From: Roseovarius indicus
GTDB lineage: Bacteria > Pseudomonadota > Alphaproteobacteria > Rhodobacterales > Rhodobacteraceae
Reading direction: 5' to 3'
Assembly (NCBI RefSeq): GCF_008728195.1
Contig: NZ_CP031598.1
Location: forward strand, 1,984,001-2,048,000
DNA: 64,000 bases
This document shows, piece after piece, positions 42,245 through 52,500 of this stretch. The number at the start of each line of letters is the position of its first letter. Within the stretch, counting starts at the first letter, position 1. A program made the translations under genes and the position numbers. The notes beneath the pieces were generated by a model. The model searched no databases. It was not told the DNA's origin and worked only from the letters and a program-made list of their open reading frames with translations.

Positions 42245-44300
42245 GGTCGCCCCAACCCGGATCGGGGGTGAAGCGGGGGCCGTGGCGGTCGGCCAGTTGC
42301 TCCAGTGTTTTCGGCACGTCGCGGCGGGTCTTGGCGTAGTGCAGAGGGCCGCCGCGGAAGGGAGCCCAGCCGGTGCCGAATATGACGGCGCCGTCGATCG
42401 TGTCGGCATCTGGGGCGACGCCCTTGCGCAAGCATTCGATGGCGGCGTTGCACATGGGCAGGATGAGACGGTCGATGATCGCCTGATCGGGGTCGTCGGC
42501 GGGCGTGTCGGGCGGCGTTTCGCTGTCGTAGTCGTAAAGGCCCTTGCCGGCCTTCTTGCCGGTTTCGCCTTTCTCGACCTTCTCCGGAAGCCAGGCGGGG
42601 GTGTCGGCGACGGGCGTTTCGAGACCGTTTTGCATCGAGTTGGCCACCTCGAGACAGATGTCTAGCCCGACCTGGTCGGCGAGCGTCACCGGGCCCATGG
42701 GCATACCGAAGGTGAGGGCCGCGCGGTCGATCTCTTCCTTGGAATAGCCCTCGTCGAGCATGACCATCGCCTCCATCAGGTAGGGGGCGAGGACGCGGTT
42801 CACGAGGAAGCCGGGGTAGTCTTTGACCCGCGCAGGCAGGCGGTCGACGCCGGTGGTGAAGGCGGCGAGCCGGTCGAGCGTGTCGGCGGAGGCCTTCTTG
42901 TGCGAAACCACTTCGACCAGGGGCATCTGGCTGACCGGGTTGAAGAAGTGGAGGCCTGCGAAGCGCTTGGCATCGGGGGCGGCGCTTACGAGATCGGCAA
43001 GCTTGAGGCTGGAGGTGTTGGTGGCGAGGATCGCGCCGGGTTTCATCACGTCGGCGAGGCTCGCGTAGATTTTCTCTTTCAGTTCCAGCTTTTCCGGGGC
43101 CGCTTCGATCACGAGGTCGGCGCGGGCCCGACCGAGCCCTTGCGGATCGGGCATGAGGCGGTCGAGGGCGTCGCGCTTCTCGATGCTCTTGAGGTGCTTC
43201 TTCTCGTAGATTTTCGTGGCGCGGCGGATGGTGGCGCCGAGGGGGTCGAGCTTGACGTCCTCGATGGTGACGCGCTTGCCCTGCATGGCGGACCATGCGG
43301 CGATTTCCGCGCCCATCGCGCCGGCGCCGATCACGTGGACATGGGCGATGCCATCATCGCCCTTGCCGGCCGCCTTGAGATTGCGGCGCAGGAAAAAGAC
43401 GCGGATGAGGTTCTGGGCGGTGGGGCTGTTCAGTAGTTCCGCAAAGGAGGCAATCTCGGCCTTTTGCATTTCGGCCGGGTCGTCGCCGTGGTCTTCCCAC
43501 AGGTCGATCAGCGCGAAGGGGGCGGGGAAATGCGCGCGGGGCGCCTTCTTCTCGCTTTCGGCACGCATGCGGGTGGCGGCGAGATTGCGGGCGACGCCGG
43601 TGCGCAGGGCGGAGGCGCGGAAGCCGCCGTGGTCGCGCTCCATCTTGCCGGAGGCGGCGGCGTCGGTGGCGGCTGCGACATGGCGCTCGGGGACGAGCGC
43701 GTCGAGGATGCCGAGTTTCTTGGCCTTGCGGTCATGGGCGGTTTTGCCGGTGAGCATCATCTGCATCGCTTCTGTCGGGTCGATGAGCGAGGTCAGGCGG
43801 AAGGTGCCGCCAAGGCCGGGGTGCAGGCCGAGCTGAATTTCGGGGAAGCCCAGTTTCACGCCCTCGATGCCGATGCGGTAGTCGCAGGCTAGGGCCAGCT
43901 CGAAGCCGCCACCGAGCGTGGCGCCGTGGACCACGGCCACGGTCGGGAAGGGCAGGTCGGCCAGCTTGTCGAGGACGGCGTGGCCCTGTTGCAGCATCTC
44001 GACGGCATCGTCGCCGCGCAGGTCGGCGAAGCCGTCGATATCGGCGCCGGCGGCAAAGCCGCCCGGTTTGGCGGAGCGGATGACGAGCGCCTTGGGGGTC
44101 GCGGCCTTGGCATCGTCGAGCAGGGTGTCGAGCTCGCGCAGGACCTCTTCGGAGATGACGTTGGTGCCGGTGTCGGCGCAGTCGAGCCACAGGACGATCT
44201 GGTCGCCGCGTAATTCCTTGCGCCAATGCCGTGCGTCGGGAGCGGCGGGCGCGTCGGTGACTTCATCGGGGGTGATCTGGTCGAGTACGTCGTCGGTCAT
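42237..44300 (-). CDS. fadJ: Bifunctional enoyl-CoA hydratase / 3-hydroxyacyl-CoA dehydrogenase
   Basis: Alpha-subunit of beta-oxidation, 687 residues. N-terminal crotonase domain has FAAGADIDGF and GATLGGGFELALACDYR with FPEIQLGLHPGLGG. The central NAD domain starts at about 318 with VIGAGAMGAEIA, and the C-terminal helical domain follows (HFFNPVSQMPLVEVV, GFLVNRVLAPYL). Overlaps the thiolase upstream (ATGA) and the CoA-transferase downstream. Confidence 0.93.
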   Translation of the reverse strand: MTDDVLDQITPDEVTDAPAAPDARHWRKELRGDQIVLWLDCADTGTNVISEEVLRELDTLLDDAKAATPKALVIRSAKPGGFAAGADIDGFADLRGDDAVEMLQQGHAVLDKLADLPFPTVAVVHGATLGGGFELALACDYRIGIEGVKLGFPEIQLGLHPGLGGTFRLTSLIDPTEAMQMMLTGKTAHDRKAKKLGILDALVPERHVAAATDAAASGKMERDHGGFRASALRTGVARNLAATRMRAESEKKAPRAHFPAPFALIDLWEDHGDDPAEMQKAEIASFAELLNSPTAQNLIRVFFLRRNLKAAGKGDDGIAHVHVIGAGAMGAEIAAWSAMQGKRVTIEDVKLDPLGATIRRATKIYEKKHLKSIEKRDALDRLMPDPQGLGRARADLVIEAAPEKLELKEKIYASLADVMKPGAILATNTSSLKLADLVSAAPDAKRFAGLHFFNPVSQMPLVEVVSHKKASADTLDRLAAFTTGVDRLPARVKDYPGFLVNRVLAPYLMEAMVMLDEGYSKEEIDRAALTFGMPMGPVTLADQVGLDICLEVANSMQNGLETPVADTPAWLPEKVEKGETGKKAGKGLYDYDSETPPDTPADDPDQAIIDRLILPMCNAAIECLRKGVAPDADTIDGAVIFGTGWAPFRGGPLHYAKTRRDVPKTLEQLADRHGPRFTPDPGWGDLV

Positions 44301-45580
44301 GCGGCCTCCAGGAGCATGGCGCCGCCCTGTCCGCCGCCGATACATTCGGTGGCGATGCCGCGCTTGGCGCCGCGTGCTTTCAGGGCGTTGGCGAGGTGAA
44401 GCACGATGCGGTTGCCGCTGGTGCCGACCGGGTGGCCTAGGCTGATAGCGCCGCCATCCACATTGAGTTTGTCGTGGTCGATGCGGCCGAATGCGCTGTC
44501 ATAGCCGAGGATTTCCTTGCAGAAATCATCGTCCTGCCAGGCGGCGAGGCAGGCGAGCACCTGCGCGGCGAAAGCCTCGTTGATTTCCCAGAGGTCGACG
44601 TCGTCGACGGAAAGGCCGTGCCGCTGGGCCAGCGGGGTCGAGGCCAGCACCGGGCCGAGACCCATGATGCCGGGGTCGAGTGCGGCCCATTCGCTGTCGA
44701 CGATCTTGGCGATGGGGGTCAGGCCATGCGCCTCGACTGCTTGTTCGGAGGCGAGGATCGTCCAGGACGCGCCATCGGTGATCTGGCTGGAATTGCCGGG
44801 GGTGACCTTGCCGTAGGGCTTCTCGAAGGCGGGGTTCAGCTTGGCCAGCTTCTCGAGCGAGCTGTCGGGACGGACGCCGTCATCGTGTTCGTGGGCGTTG
44901 CCGTCGCTGTCGAAGGCGGGAAGGACCTCGCCATCCAGACGACCTTCCTTCTGGGCCGCGGTGAGGCGCTTGTGGCTGTCGACGGCATAGGCGTCGGCGG
45001 TGGTGCGGTCGATGCCGAAGCGGTGGGCCAGCACCTCGGCCGTCTGGCCCATGTTGAGCGAGGTGATCGGGTCTGTCAGGCCGCGTTCGAGGCCGATGAC
45101 GGGCGAGAAGAAGTCGGGGCGCACCTCGGACATGGCTTTCACCTTGTCGAGCGGGCCCTTGGCGCGGGCGAGGTCGCCGTACCATTCGGTGGCCTCGCGG
45201 CTGTAGACGAGGGGCGCGTGGCTGAGCGCCTCGGTGCCGCCGGCGAGGATCATCTCGTGGCTGCCCTCGCGGATGTAGCGATAGGCGGTGTCGATGCTCT
45301 GCATGCCCGAACCGCAGTTGATCTGAACGGTGAAGGCCACCTGCTCTTCGCCCATGCCGAGGCGGAGGGCGGCGACGCGGGCGGGGTTCATCTCGTCTTG
45401 GATGACGTTGACGCAGCCGAGGATCACGAGGTCGAAGGCCGTGGCCTCGAAGGGCTGTCGCATCAGGAGCGGACGGCCGCATTGCACGGCGAGGTCGACG
45501 GGGGTGAAGGGGCCGGGGCGGCCGCGGGCGCGCAGGAAGGGCGTGCGGGCGCCATCGACGAGGTAGACGGGACGGCTCAT
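44297..45580 (-). CDS. fadI: Acetyl-CoA acyltransferase (3-ketoacyl-CoA thiolase)
   Basis: 427-residue thiolase. Active-site Cys in NCGSGMQS (about residue 91), His in [10 protein letters not shown], and the second Cys in [11 protein letters not shown]. The 427-residue length and the ISLGHPVG variant are closer to FadI than FadA. Overlaps FadE-like gene upstream and fadJ downstream by ATGA, forming a coupled beta-oxidation operon. Confidence 0.92.
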   Translation of the reverse strand: MSRPVYLVDGARTPFLRARGRPGPFTPVDLAVQCGRPLLMRQPFEATAFDLVILGCVNVIQDEMNPARVAALRLGMGEEQVAFTVQINCGSGMQSIDTAYRYIREGSHEMILAGGTEALSHAPLVYSREATEWYGDLARAKGPLDKVKAMSEVRPDFFSPVIGLERGLTDPITSLNMGQTAEVLAHRFGIDRTTADAYAVDSHKRLTAAQKEGRLDGEVLPAFDSDGNAHEHDDGVRPDSSLEKLAKLNPAFEKPYGKVTPGNSSQITDGASWTILASEQAVEAHGLTPIAKIVDSEWAALDPGIMGLGPVLASTPLAQRHGLSVDDVDLWEINEAFAAQVLACLAAWQDDDFCKEILGYDSAFGRIDHDKLNVDGGAISLGHPVGTSGNRIVLHLANALKARGAKRGIATECIGGGQGGAMLLEAA

Positions 45581-47826
45581 TCAGCGGCCTCCTTTCCGCC
45601 GGTCCAGTCGTGGTTCCGGCGCATGTCGGGGAAGAGGCGGGCCAGCTCGTCAGGCGTGTAATCGTCGACGGCGACCACCCGCTGCACGGCTTCCTCGGCC
45701 CGTTTCAGTTGCTGGAAGTCCTTCTCGGACAGCACGCCGGCGTCGAGGGCTTCCTGCGGGGTCTTGCCCATCTCGCGCAGGCGCTTGGCCAGCGGTTCGG
45801 CCTTCAGTACGAGGGCGTAGGCGTTGTCGAGCAGGCCCAGCCCGCTTTCGGGGGCGGGCTTGTGGAGGTCCCTCACGAGCCGCTCGCGGGTTTCCGAGGG
45901 GTGGTAGATCAGCATGGCGCATTGTTCCGTCACCGTGTCGGACGGGCCGCGCGGGTGGGCGCGGGGGCGCAGGATGGGGCGCAGCAGCCAGCCGACCCAA
46001 CGGGCGGGCATGTTGGCGATGGTCTCGTCGAGCGCCTGGCCGATGCGGTTGAAGCCGGTTTCGGCGGCGTGGTGGACGAGGGGCAGGTCGGCCTCGTTGC
46101 GGCCTTCGTCCTCCCACCGTTTGAGCGTGGCGGCGATGAGGTACATCTCGGACAGGGCATCGCCGAGGCGGGCGGAGATCATCTCTTTCCGCTTGAGCGC
46201 GCCGCCGAGGGTGAGGAAGGCCATGTCGGCGGTCACCGCGAAGGCGGCGGACCAGCGCGACAGGCGGCGGTAGAGCGGGGTGATCTTGCCAGCGTCGTCG
46301 GGCGCGTCACCGCGGCCTGTCCAGGCGGACCAGAAGGCGCGGAAGACGGTGCGCACGGAATGGTTCACGTGGGCCCAGAAATGCTTGTCGAAGGCGTCGA
46401 GCGACTTTTCCTGGTCGGGTTCCTGCAGGGCCTCGATTTCGTCGAGCAGGTGGGGGTGCGCACGAATGGCGCCCTGACCGAAGATGATCAGGTTGCGGGT
46501 GACGATATTGGCGCCCTCGACGGTGATCCCGATGGGGATCGCCCGGTAGGAGGGCAGCAGGTAGTTGAGCGGGCCGTCGATCACCGCCTTGCCGGAATGC
46601 ACGTCCATCGCATCGGTGATGGCGTCGCGCATGCGGGTGGTGGCGTGGTATTTCATGATCGCCGAGATCACGGCGAGCTTGTAGCCCTGGTCGAGCGTTG
46701 CCGTGGTCAGGCGGCGGCCGGCATCGACGGTATAGGCGCTGGCGGCGATGCGGGCCATAGGCTCCTGCACCCCGCCGAAGAGGCCGATGGGCAGGTTGAA
46801 CTGCTTGCGGATGCGGGCATAGGCGCCGGTGGTGTGCGCGGCCATGGCGGTGGAGGCGGCGGAAAGCGAGGGCAGCGAGATGCCGCGCCCGGCGGCGAGC
46901 GCGCTCATCAGCATCATCCAGCCGCGGCCAGCGTATTCCGGCCCGCCGATGATGTTTTCGAGCGGGATGAACACATCGGTGCCGGTGGTGGGGCCGTTGA
47001 GGAACATGGTGCCCGAGGGCAGGTGCCGGCGGCCGGTTTCGACGCCGGGCAGGTCGGTGGGCACGAGGGCGCAGGTGATGCCGATATCCTCGGTGTCGCC
47101 CAGCAGGTGATCGGGGTCGCGCAGTTTGAAGGCGAGGCCAAGCACCGTGCAGATGGGCGAGAGCGTAATGTAGCGCTTGGCCCAGTTCATGCGGATGCCG
47201 AGCACTTCCTCACCATTCCACTGGCCCTTGCAGATGACGCCATCGTCGGTCATCGCCGAGGCGTCGGAGCCCGCGTCTTCGCTGGTCAGACCGAAGGCGG
47301 GGAGTTCCTTGCCGCTGGCGAGGCGGGGGAGCCAGTCTTTCTTCTGATCGTCTGTGCCGAATTGCAGGATCAGCTCGCCGGGACCGAGCGAGTTGGGGAC
47401 CATCACGGTGACGGCCGCCACGACCGAGTGGCTTGCGATGTAGCGGACGACCTCGGAATGGGCATAGGCGGAAAAGCCGAGCCCGCCATGTTCCTTCGGG
47501 ATGATCATGCCGAAGAAGCCCTTTTCGCGCAGGAAGTCCCAGGCTTCGGGCGACAGGTCGGCGGTGTGCTGGTCAATTTCCCAGCTGTCCACCATGCCGC
47601 AGAATTCGCGGCAGGGACCGTCGATGAAGGCCTGTTCCTCGGCTGTCAGTTCGGGCGCCTTCATCGAGCGCAGCATCGACCAGTCGGGCTTGCCCGAGAA
47701 CAGCTCGGCCTCGAAATGGACATCGCCCGAGTTGATGGCCTCGGATTCGGTTTCCGACAGGGTCGGCAGCGCGCCCTTGGCCCATTTGAAGATCGGCTTG
47801 GTGATGTAGGATTTGCGAAATGACAC
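45577..47826 (-). CDS. fadE: Long acyl-CoA dehydrogenase (FadE type)
   Basis: 749 residues, the size of FadE-type enzymes with a DUF1974 C-terminal extension. Conserved parts include FFGMIIPKEHGGLGFSAY, PAFGLTSEDAGSDA, GKAVIDGPLNYL and EGANIVTRNLIIFGQGA. The start is a GTG at 47826 with AGGAGGG eight bases before it; an upstream in-frame ATG has no such signal. First gene of the fadE-fadI-fadJ-CoA-transferase operon for long-chain fatty acid breakdown. Confidence 0.92.
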   Translation of the reverse strand: MSFRKSYITKPIFKWAKGALPTLSETESEAINSGDVHFEAELFSGKPDWSMLRSMKAPELTAEEQAFIDGPCREFCGMVDSWEIDQHTADLSPEAWDFLREKGFFGMIIPKEHGGLGFSAYAHSEVVRYIASHSVVAAVTVMVPNSLGPGELILQFGTDDQKKDWLPRLASGKELPAFGLTSEDAGSDASAMTDDGVICKGQWNGEEVLGIRMNWAKRYITLSPICTVLGLAFKLRDPDHLLGDTEDIGITCALVPTDLPGVETGRRHLPSGTMFLNGPTTGTDVFIPLENIIGGPEYAGRGWMMLMSALAAGRGISLPSLSAASTAMAAHTTGAYARIRKQFNLPIGLFGGVQEPMARIAASAYTVDAGRRLTTATLDQGYKLAVISAIMKYHATTRMRDAITDAMDVHSGKAVIDGPLNYLLPSYRAIPIGITVEGANIVTRNLIIFGQGAIRAHPHLLDEIEALQEPDQEKSLDAFDKHFWAHVNHSVRTVFRAFWSAWTGRGDAPDDAGKITPLYRRLSRWSAAFAVTADMAFLTLGGALKRKEMISARLGDALSEMYLIAATLKRWEDEGRNEADLPLVHHAAETGFNRIGQALDETIANMPARWVGWLLRPILRPRAHPRGPSDTVTEQCAMLIYHPSETRERLVRDLHKPAPESGLGLLDNAYALVLKAEPLAKRLREMGKTPQEALDAGVLSEKDFQQLKRAEEAVQRVVAVDDYTPDELARLFPDMRRNHDWTGGKEAAE

Positions 47827-48115
47827 GGTTTGGCCCTCCTGAACTACGGAAACGCGCGGTGACGGACAGGGTTCCGCCTTTCGCCGGGTCAGGGCGCGAT
47901 TTTCGGGATATGTCGCAGATGGAGCGCGGTTCTGGGCCGATTTTTGCGCAGTGGCATGGGGCGCCCTGGCTGGCGAGCCGGCGGGATTGCCCACGCCGTC
48001 GGATTATGATGTGTCGCCGGTCTTCTGTGCCCGCGCCCTCCTCTCCATCCGTTCAGAACGCTTGGCGCGCGGCGGAAAGCAGACCATAAGGATTTGCGGA
48101 AATGCGGGTAATACA

Positions 48116-48751
48116 ATGAATTTAATGACGATACACTGGATCGAGGCGTTCGGCTGGCTGGCGTCGCTTCTGACGGTCGCGACCTATGCCATGAATACGA
48201 TGATCCCGCTGCGGGTTCTCGCCATCGCGTCTTCGATCTGTTTCATCTTCTATGCCTCCGTCCTCGAGCTCTGGCCGCTGCTGGTGATGGAGTTGACGCT
48301 TCTGCCGATAAACGCCTACCGCTTCTGGGAGATCCTCACGCTGCGGGGGAGGGTGTCGCGGGCAACGGAAGGTGCGGCGGCGGATTTCTCGATCATCAAG
48401 ACCTATGGCAAGCGGCGCCGGATCGAGGCCGGAACCTGTATCTTCAGGCGTGGCGACCCGGTGGACCGGCTGTATTTCCTGGCGGAAGGCCGGGTTCTGA
48501 TCGAGGAGGTCGGGGTCGAGATTTCCGACGGGGACATCTTCGGCGAGATCGCGTTTTTCACCGATGCGGCGCAGCGCACGGCCACGGCGCGCACCGTCGG
48601 GGAAGTGGAAGTCTACGAGATCGACGAGAAGCGCTTCATGCGCCTGCAATTCGAGGATCCGAGTTTCGGCCTGTCGATCATGCGCACCGTCACGCGGCGG
48701 CTTGCCGCCAACGGACAGCTCGAACTCGGTGCAGGAGCGGTTACGTCTTAG
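48116..48751 (+). CDS. Membrane protein with cyclic-nucleotide-binding domain
   Basis: 211 residues: two to three N-terminal membrane helices (about 8-65, EAFGWLASLLTVATYAM, MIPLRVLAIASSICFIFYASV), then a CNMP/CAP-effector fold (about 100-200). The phosphate-binding cassette resembles GDIFGEIAFFTDAAQRTATAR. There is no DNA-binding domain, so it is a membrane sensor rather than a Crp regulator. ATG at 48116 or 48125 are both possible; ribosome-binding signals are weak. Its 3' end overlaps the convergent proC by 11 bases. Confidence 0.82.
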   Translation: MNLMTIHWIEAFGWLASLLTVATYAMNTMIPLRVLAIASSICFIFYASVLELWPLLVMELTLLPINAYRFWEILTLRGRVSRATEGAAADFSIIKTYGKRRRIEAGTCIFRRGDPVDRLYFLAEGRVLIEEVGVEISDGDIFGEIAFFTDAAQRTATARTVGEVEVYEIDEKRFMRLQFEDPSFGLSIMRTVTRRLAANGQLELGAGAVTS

Positions 48752-49553
48752 GGGCGCCGGAGAGTTCGACGGAGCGGGCTTTCGCCGCGTCGACGGTGCG
48801 GTCGAGCAGGTGGGCGAGCCGATCGTCCCGTGCCAGTGCGGCGAGGCCTGCCGCCGTTGTGCCATTGGGGCTGGTCACCTTGTGGCGGAGGTCTTCCGGC
48901 GTTGGGCTCCCTTCCAGAAGCCGGCCCGCGGTAATCGCGGTGCCGACGGCCAGCGTTTCGGCGGTTGCGGCGGGTAGCCCGTGTGCCATCGCCGCATCGC
49001 GCAGGGTTTCGCAGAAGGCGAAGAAATAGGCCGGGCCGCTGCCGGAGATTGCCGTGACGGTATGCAGGTCGTCCTCGTTTTCGACCCAGCACATCGGGCC
49101 TATGGCGGAGAACATGTCATCGAGCAACGCTTCGGTCGCTTGTGGCACATCGGGGCCCGCGAACCCCGCGGAGACGGCGTAGCCCGCCATGGCGCCGATA
49201 TTGGGCATGATCCGCGCAATCGGCGTGCCGGCGGGCAGTGCGGTGCCAATGGTGTCGATGCCAACGCCCGCCGCGACCGAGACGATACATGTCGCGGGGC
49301 CAATATGAGGAGCGACCTCTTTCAGCGCCGGGACGACCTTGTCGGGCTTCACCGCCAGGATAACGACATCGGGTTTCAACCCTGCGGGGAGCGCGGCGGC
49401 CTCGGTATGGAAGGCGACCCCGGGATACCGGTCGGAGGCCTCGGCCACCGGGTCGATGACGTTAAAGGCGGCCTCGTGCTGCCAGCTTCCGATCCAGCCT
49501 TGGAGGAGGGCGCCGCCCATGTTGCCGGCGCCGATCAGCACGATCGTCTTCAT
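48741..49553 (-). CDS. proC: Pyrroline-5-carboxylate reductase
   Basis: Last step of proline synthesis, NAD(P)H-dependent, 270 residues. N-terminal Rossmann motif IGAGNMGGALLQG (7-19), LAVKPDKV, then the dimer domain with ISGSGPAYFFAF and the substrate loop VTSPNGTTAAGL. All expected blocks are intact. It lies 32 bases downstream of the molybdo-flavoenzyme gene in the same direction and could be read through with it. Confidence 0.95.
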   Translation of the reverse strand: MKTIVLIGAGNMGGALLQGWIGSWQHEAAFNVIDPVAEASDRYPGVAFHTEAAALPAGLKPDVVILAVKPDKVVPALKEVAPHIGPATCIVSVAAGVGIDTIGTALPAGTPIARIMPNIGAMAGYAVSAGFAGPDVPQATEALLDDMFSAIGPMCWVENEDDLHTVTAISGSGPAYFFAFCETLRDAAMAHGLPAATAETLAVGTAITAGRLLEGSPTPEDLRHKVTSPNGTTAAGLAALARDDRLAHLLDRTVDAAKARSVELSGAPKT

Positions 49554-49585
49554 TCTGTACTTCCTTCCCGGTTTTCGGAGATGGC

Positions 49586-52500
49586 TCAGGCGTCCAGCGT
49601 CACGCTGGACACCGGGTAGGCCTGGCAGGTCAGGCATTGTTGCGGGTCGTCGGTTTCGACCTCGGTGTAGTGGCCGACCTCGCCCGAGATCACCGCGGTG
49701 GCGCAGCTTTCGCACTGGCCTGTCCGGCAGCCCGAGGGAAGCGCGAGGCCGTGCTTGCCGGCGAGGTCGAGCAGGGAGCCGTCGGCCGGGGTCCAGCGCA
49801 ATGTCTTGTTCTGGCGGCTGAAATGTACCTGTTGCGGCGCAAGGTCGGTGGCCGAAACGCGCGGCGGCGCGGTGAAACGTTCGTGAAACACTTCGAAGGC
49901 GGGCACATCCATGTCGTCGAGACTTTTGCGGAAGGTGCTCAGCATCTCGTCGGGGCCGCACATGTAGAACCGCGCGCGCCGGGCGAGCAGGGCCGGGTCG
50001 ATCTTTTCGGGCGAGAGCCGCCCGGTGAGGTGATCGACCGTCTCTTCCGGGCGCGGGCGGCTGTAGAAGTTGTGGACGGTGATGCGCCCGCTTGCCGTGC
50101 TCAGCGCCTCGATCCTGTCCCGGAAGGCATGTTCCGCACCGTTGCGGGAGCCGTAGTAGAGGTGGATTTCCGGGCCGCCGTGCTGTGCGACATGCTCCAG
50201 CAGGCTGATGAACGGGGTGATGCCGATGCCGGCCGCGATCAGCACCACAGGGAATTCGTTCTCCACGGGCAGGGTGAAGTGGCCGTCGGGGGCGGCGGCG
50301 AGAACGCTGTCGCCCGGTTTCAGGTCGCTCAGCGCGCCGGAGAGTGCGCCGTCATCCAGCCGCCGTATGCCGACGCGGTAGCTCGTGGGTGCGATGCCGG
50401 GCAGGCCGGTCAGGGAGTAGGAGCGGGAGAGCGTCGGGTCTTCCGCACCGGGGAGGCGGAGCGAGATGAACTGCCCCGGCTTGAAGCCGGTCAGCGGTGT
50501 TTCGTTTTCCGAGGCCAATGTCAGCTCGGTCACGCCGGGCGCGATACGGGTGGCATTGGTCACCGTCAGCGGACGATAGCCCGTCCAGGGGGAGGTGGCG
50601 GTGCCGGCCGGCACCACCTCGCAGCACATCGAGCGCACGGCGGGCGCGCCGCTGACCGGATCGAGCCGGTCGAAGCCGGCGAGCGAATTGTAGTTTGCGT
50701 CGCTCTCGCCGCGGATCTCGTAGGCGGGCGCACCGATGTCGGGGGCCCCTTGCCACCAGCCATACCCGGCGACCACCACGCCGGGGTCGAGGGCGGGGTC
50801 GATATGGGCTTCCATGGTGATGCGCGCGCCGTTGCGCAGAAGATGCACGGTTGCACCCTCGGCGATGCCGCGCTGAGCCGCCGTGTCGGGGTGCAGGTCG
50901 ACCCGGGGCGTGCGGGACTTGCGCCGCAGCATGTTCAGGCCGCGGTGCTGGGTGTGGCAGTAATAGCCGCTCTTGGCGGTGGTGAGGATCAGCGGGGCGT
51001 CCTTGGTCGGCTGTTCGGGGGGCACGAAATCGGGCACGGCCGGGTAGCCGTGGGCCTGAAGCTTGCATGAATGGAATTCGACCCGGCGGGAGGGGGTCGG
51101 GAAGCCCGCCACGGTGCCGTCGGGGCGCGGGGTGGCATAGCTGCGGAAGCTGTGCTCGAGCGGGATGGTGAGGCCCATGGGGGCGCCGCGCAGATCGTCG
51201 GTCGTCAGGCCGATCGGGGCCAGGATCGCGTCATGCGCGGCATCCCAGTCGCCGTGACCGAACTGTTCGCCGAAGCCCAGCCGCTCCGCCAGGGCTGCGA
51301 CGATGTCGAAATCCGAACGGGCTTCGCCGCGCGGGGGCACCATGGCGGGCCGGAGCTGGAGCGTTTCCTGCGCTGCCAGTGAAATCTCGAACCCGGCCCG
51401 CAGGCCATCCCGCTCCCACGCGCTGTTCACGGGCAGGATGATATCGGCGCTCATGGCGCTGGGGTTGAGGAACATGTCGCAGTGAACCTGCAGGTCGAGC
51501 TTTTCGAGGGCCGCTCGGCCCCGGTCAGGATCAGGCTGGGAGGACAGGACGTTGCTGCCGAAGCTGACGAGGGCGCGGACGCGATACGGCTTTTCCTCGA
51601 GGATGCCGCGGTAGACCTCGCTGCCGGTGACCCAGCCGCCGCTGGCGGGGCCGAGCGGGCGGGTCTGGTAGCCGAGCGATTTTTCCGCCTGTTCCCGGGG
51701 TAACGTTGCGTAGCTGCTGATCGGTTCGATGGGGATCGAGGGCCATGTCACGTTGCCGCCCGGTGTGTCGTATTGGCCGGTGAGGGCGAAGACGCAGGCG
51801 ATGGCGCGGTCGGTTTGGGTGGCGTTGCCCTGTTGTCCGACGCCCGTCCAGCAGTAGTAGCTGACGCTTTTTGCGGAGGCGAGGCGGCGGGCGAAGGCGT
51901 GGAGGTCTTTCGGGTCGATATTGCAGGTTTCCGCGACATGCTCGGGCGTGAAGGGCGCGCTGGCCTGGCGGAGCTCGGCGAAGGCCGTCTTGCAGGCGAC
52001 CGTGCCGCCGCCAGCGAGGGCGATCTCGCCGGTGTGGAAGAGATCGAGGTTTTCGCTGAGTGACGGATCGAGTGCGTGGCGGGTGTCGACGGCCACCGGC
52101 GCGCCCCGGCTGGCGTCGAAGGCGACGAAGGCGTCGGCGGGCGTGAGACCCGCGTCGCCGGCCCGGAGCAGTGCGCCGGTGTCCTCGCGCACGAGGAAGG
52201 GCGCGTTGGACCATTGGCGCACGAAGGTTTCGTCGAAGCCCTCGTCCGCGAGCAACAGCCGGATGAGACCGAGCGCGAGGGCGCCGTCACTGCCGGGCCG
52301 CACGCGGAGCCATTGCGCGGCCTGCGATGCCATGCCGGTTTTGCGTGGGTCGACCAGCACCAGCTCGGCCCCCCGTTGAAGCGCGCCTGCGATCTTCTCG
52401 GCCTGGGCCAGCCAGACCTTTTCGGGATTGTGACCCCAGAGCACGATCAGGTCACTGTTGGCGTAATCCGGTACGGGCAGGCCGGTGCCGACCGTCAGCT

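Noticed and set aside
45610..47823. 737-codon plus-strand open frame opposite fadE
   Set aside because: Gly/Ala/Val-rich low-complexity translation without domains; the minus-strand gene is a clear acyl-CoA dehydrogenase.
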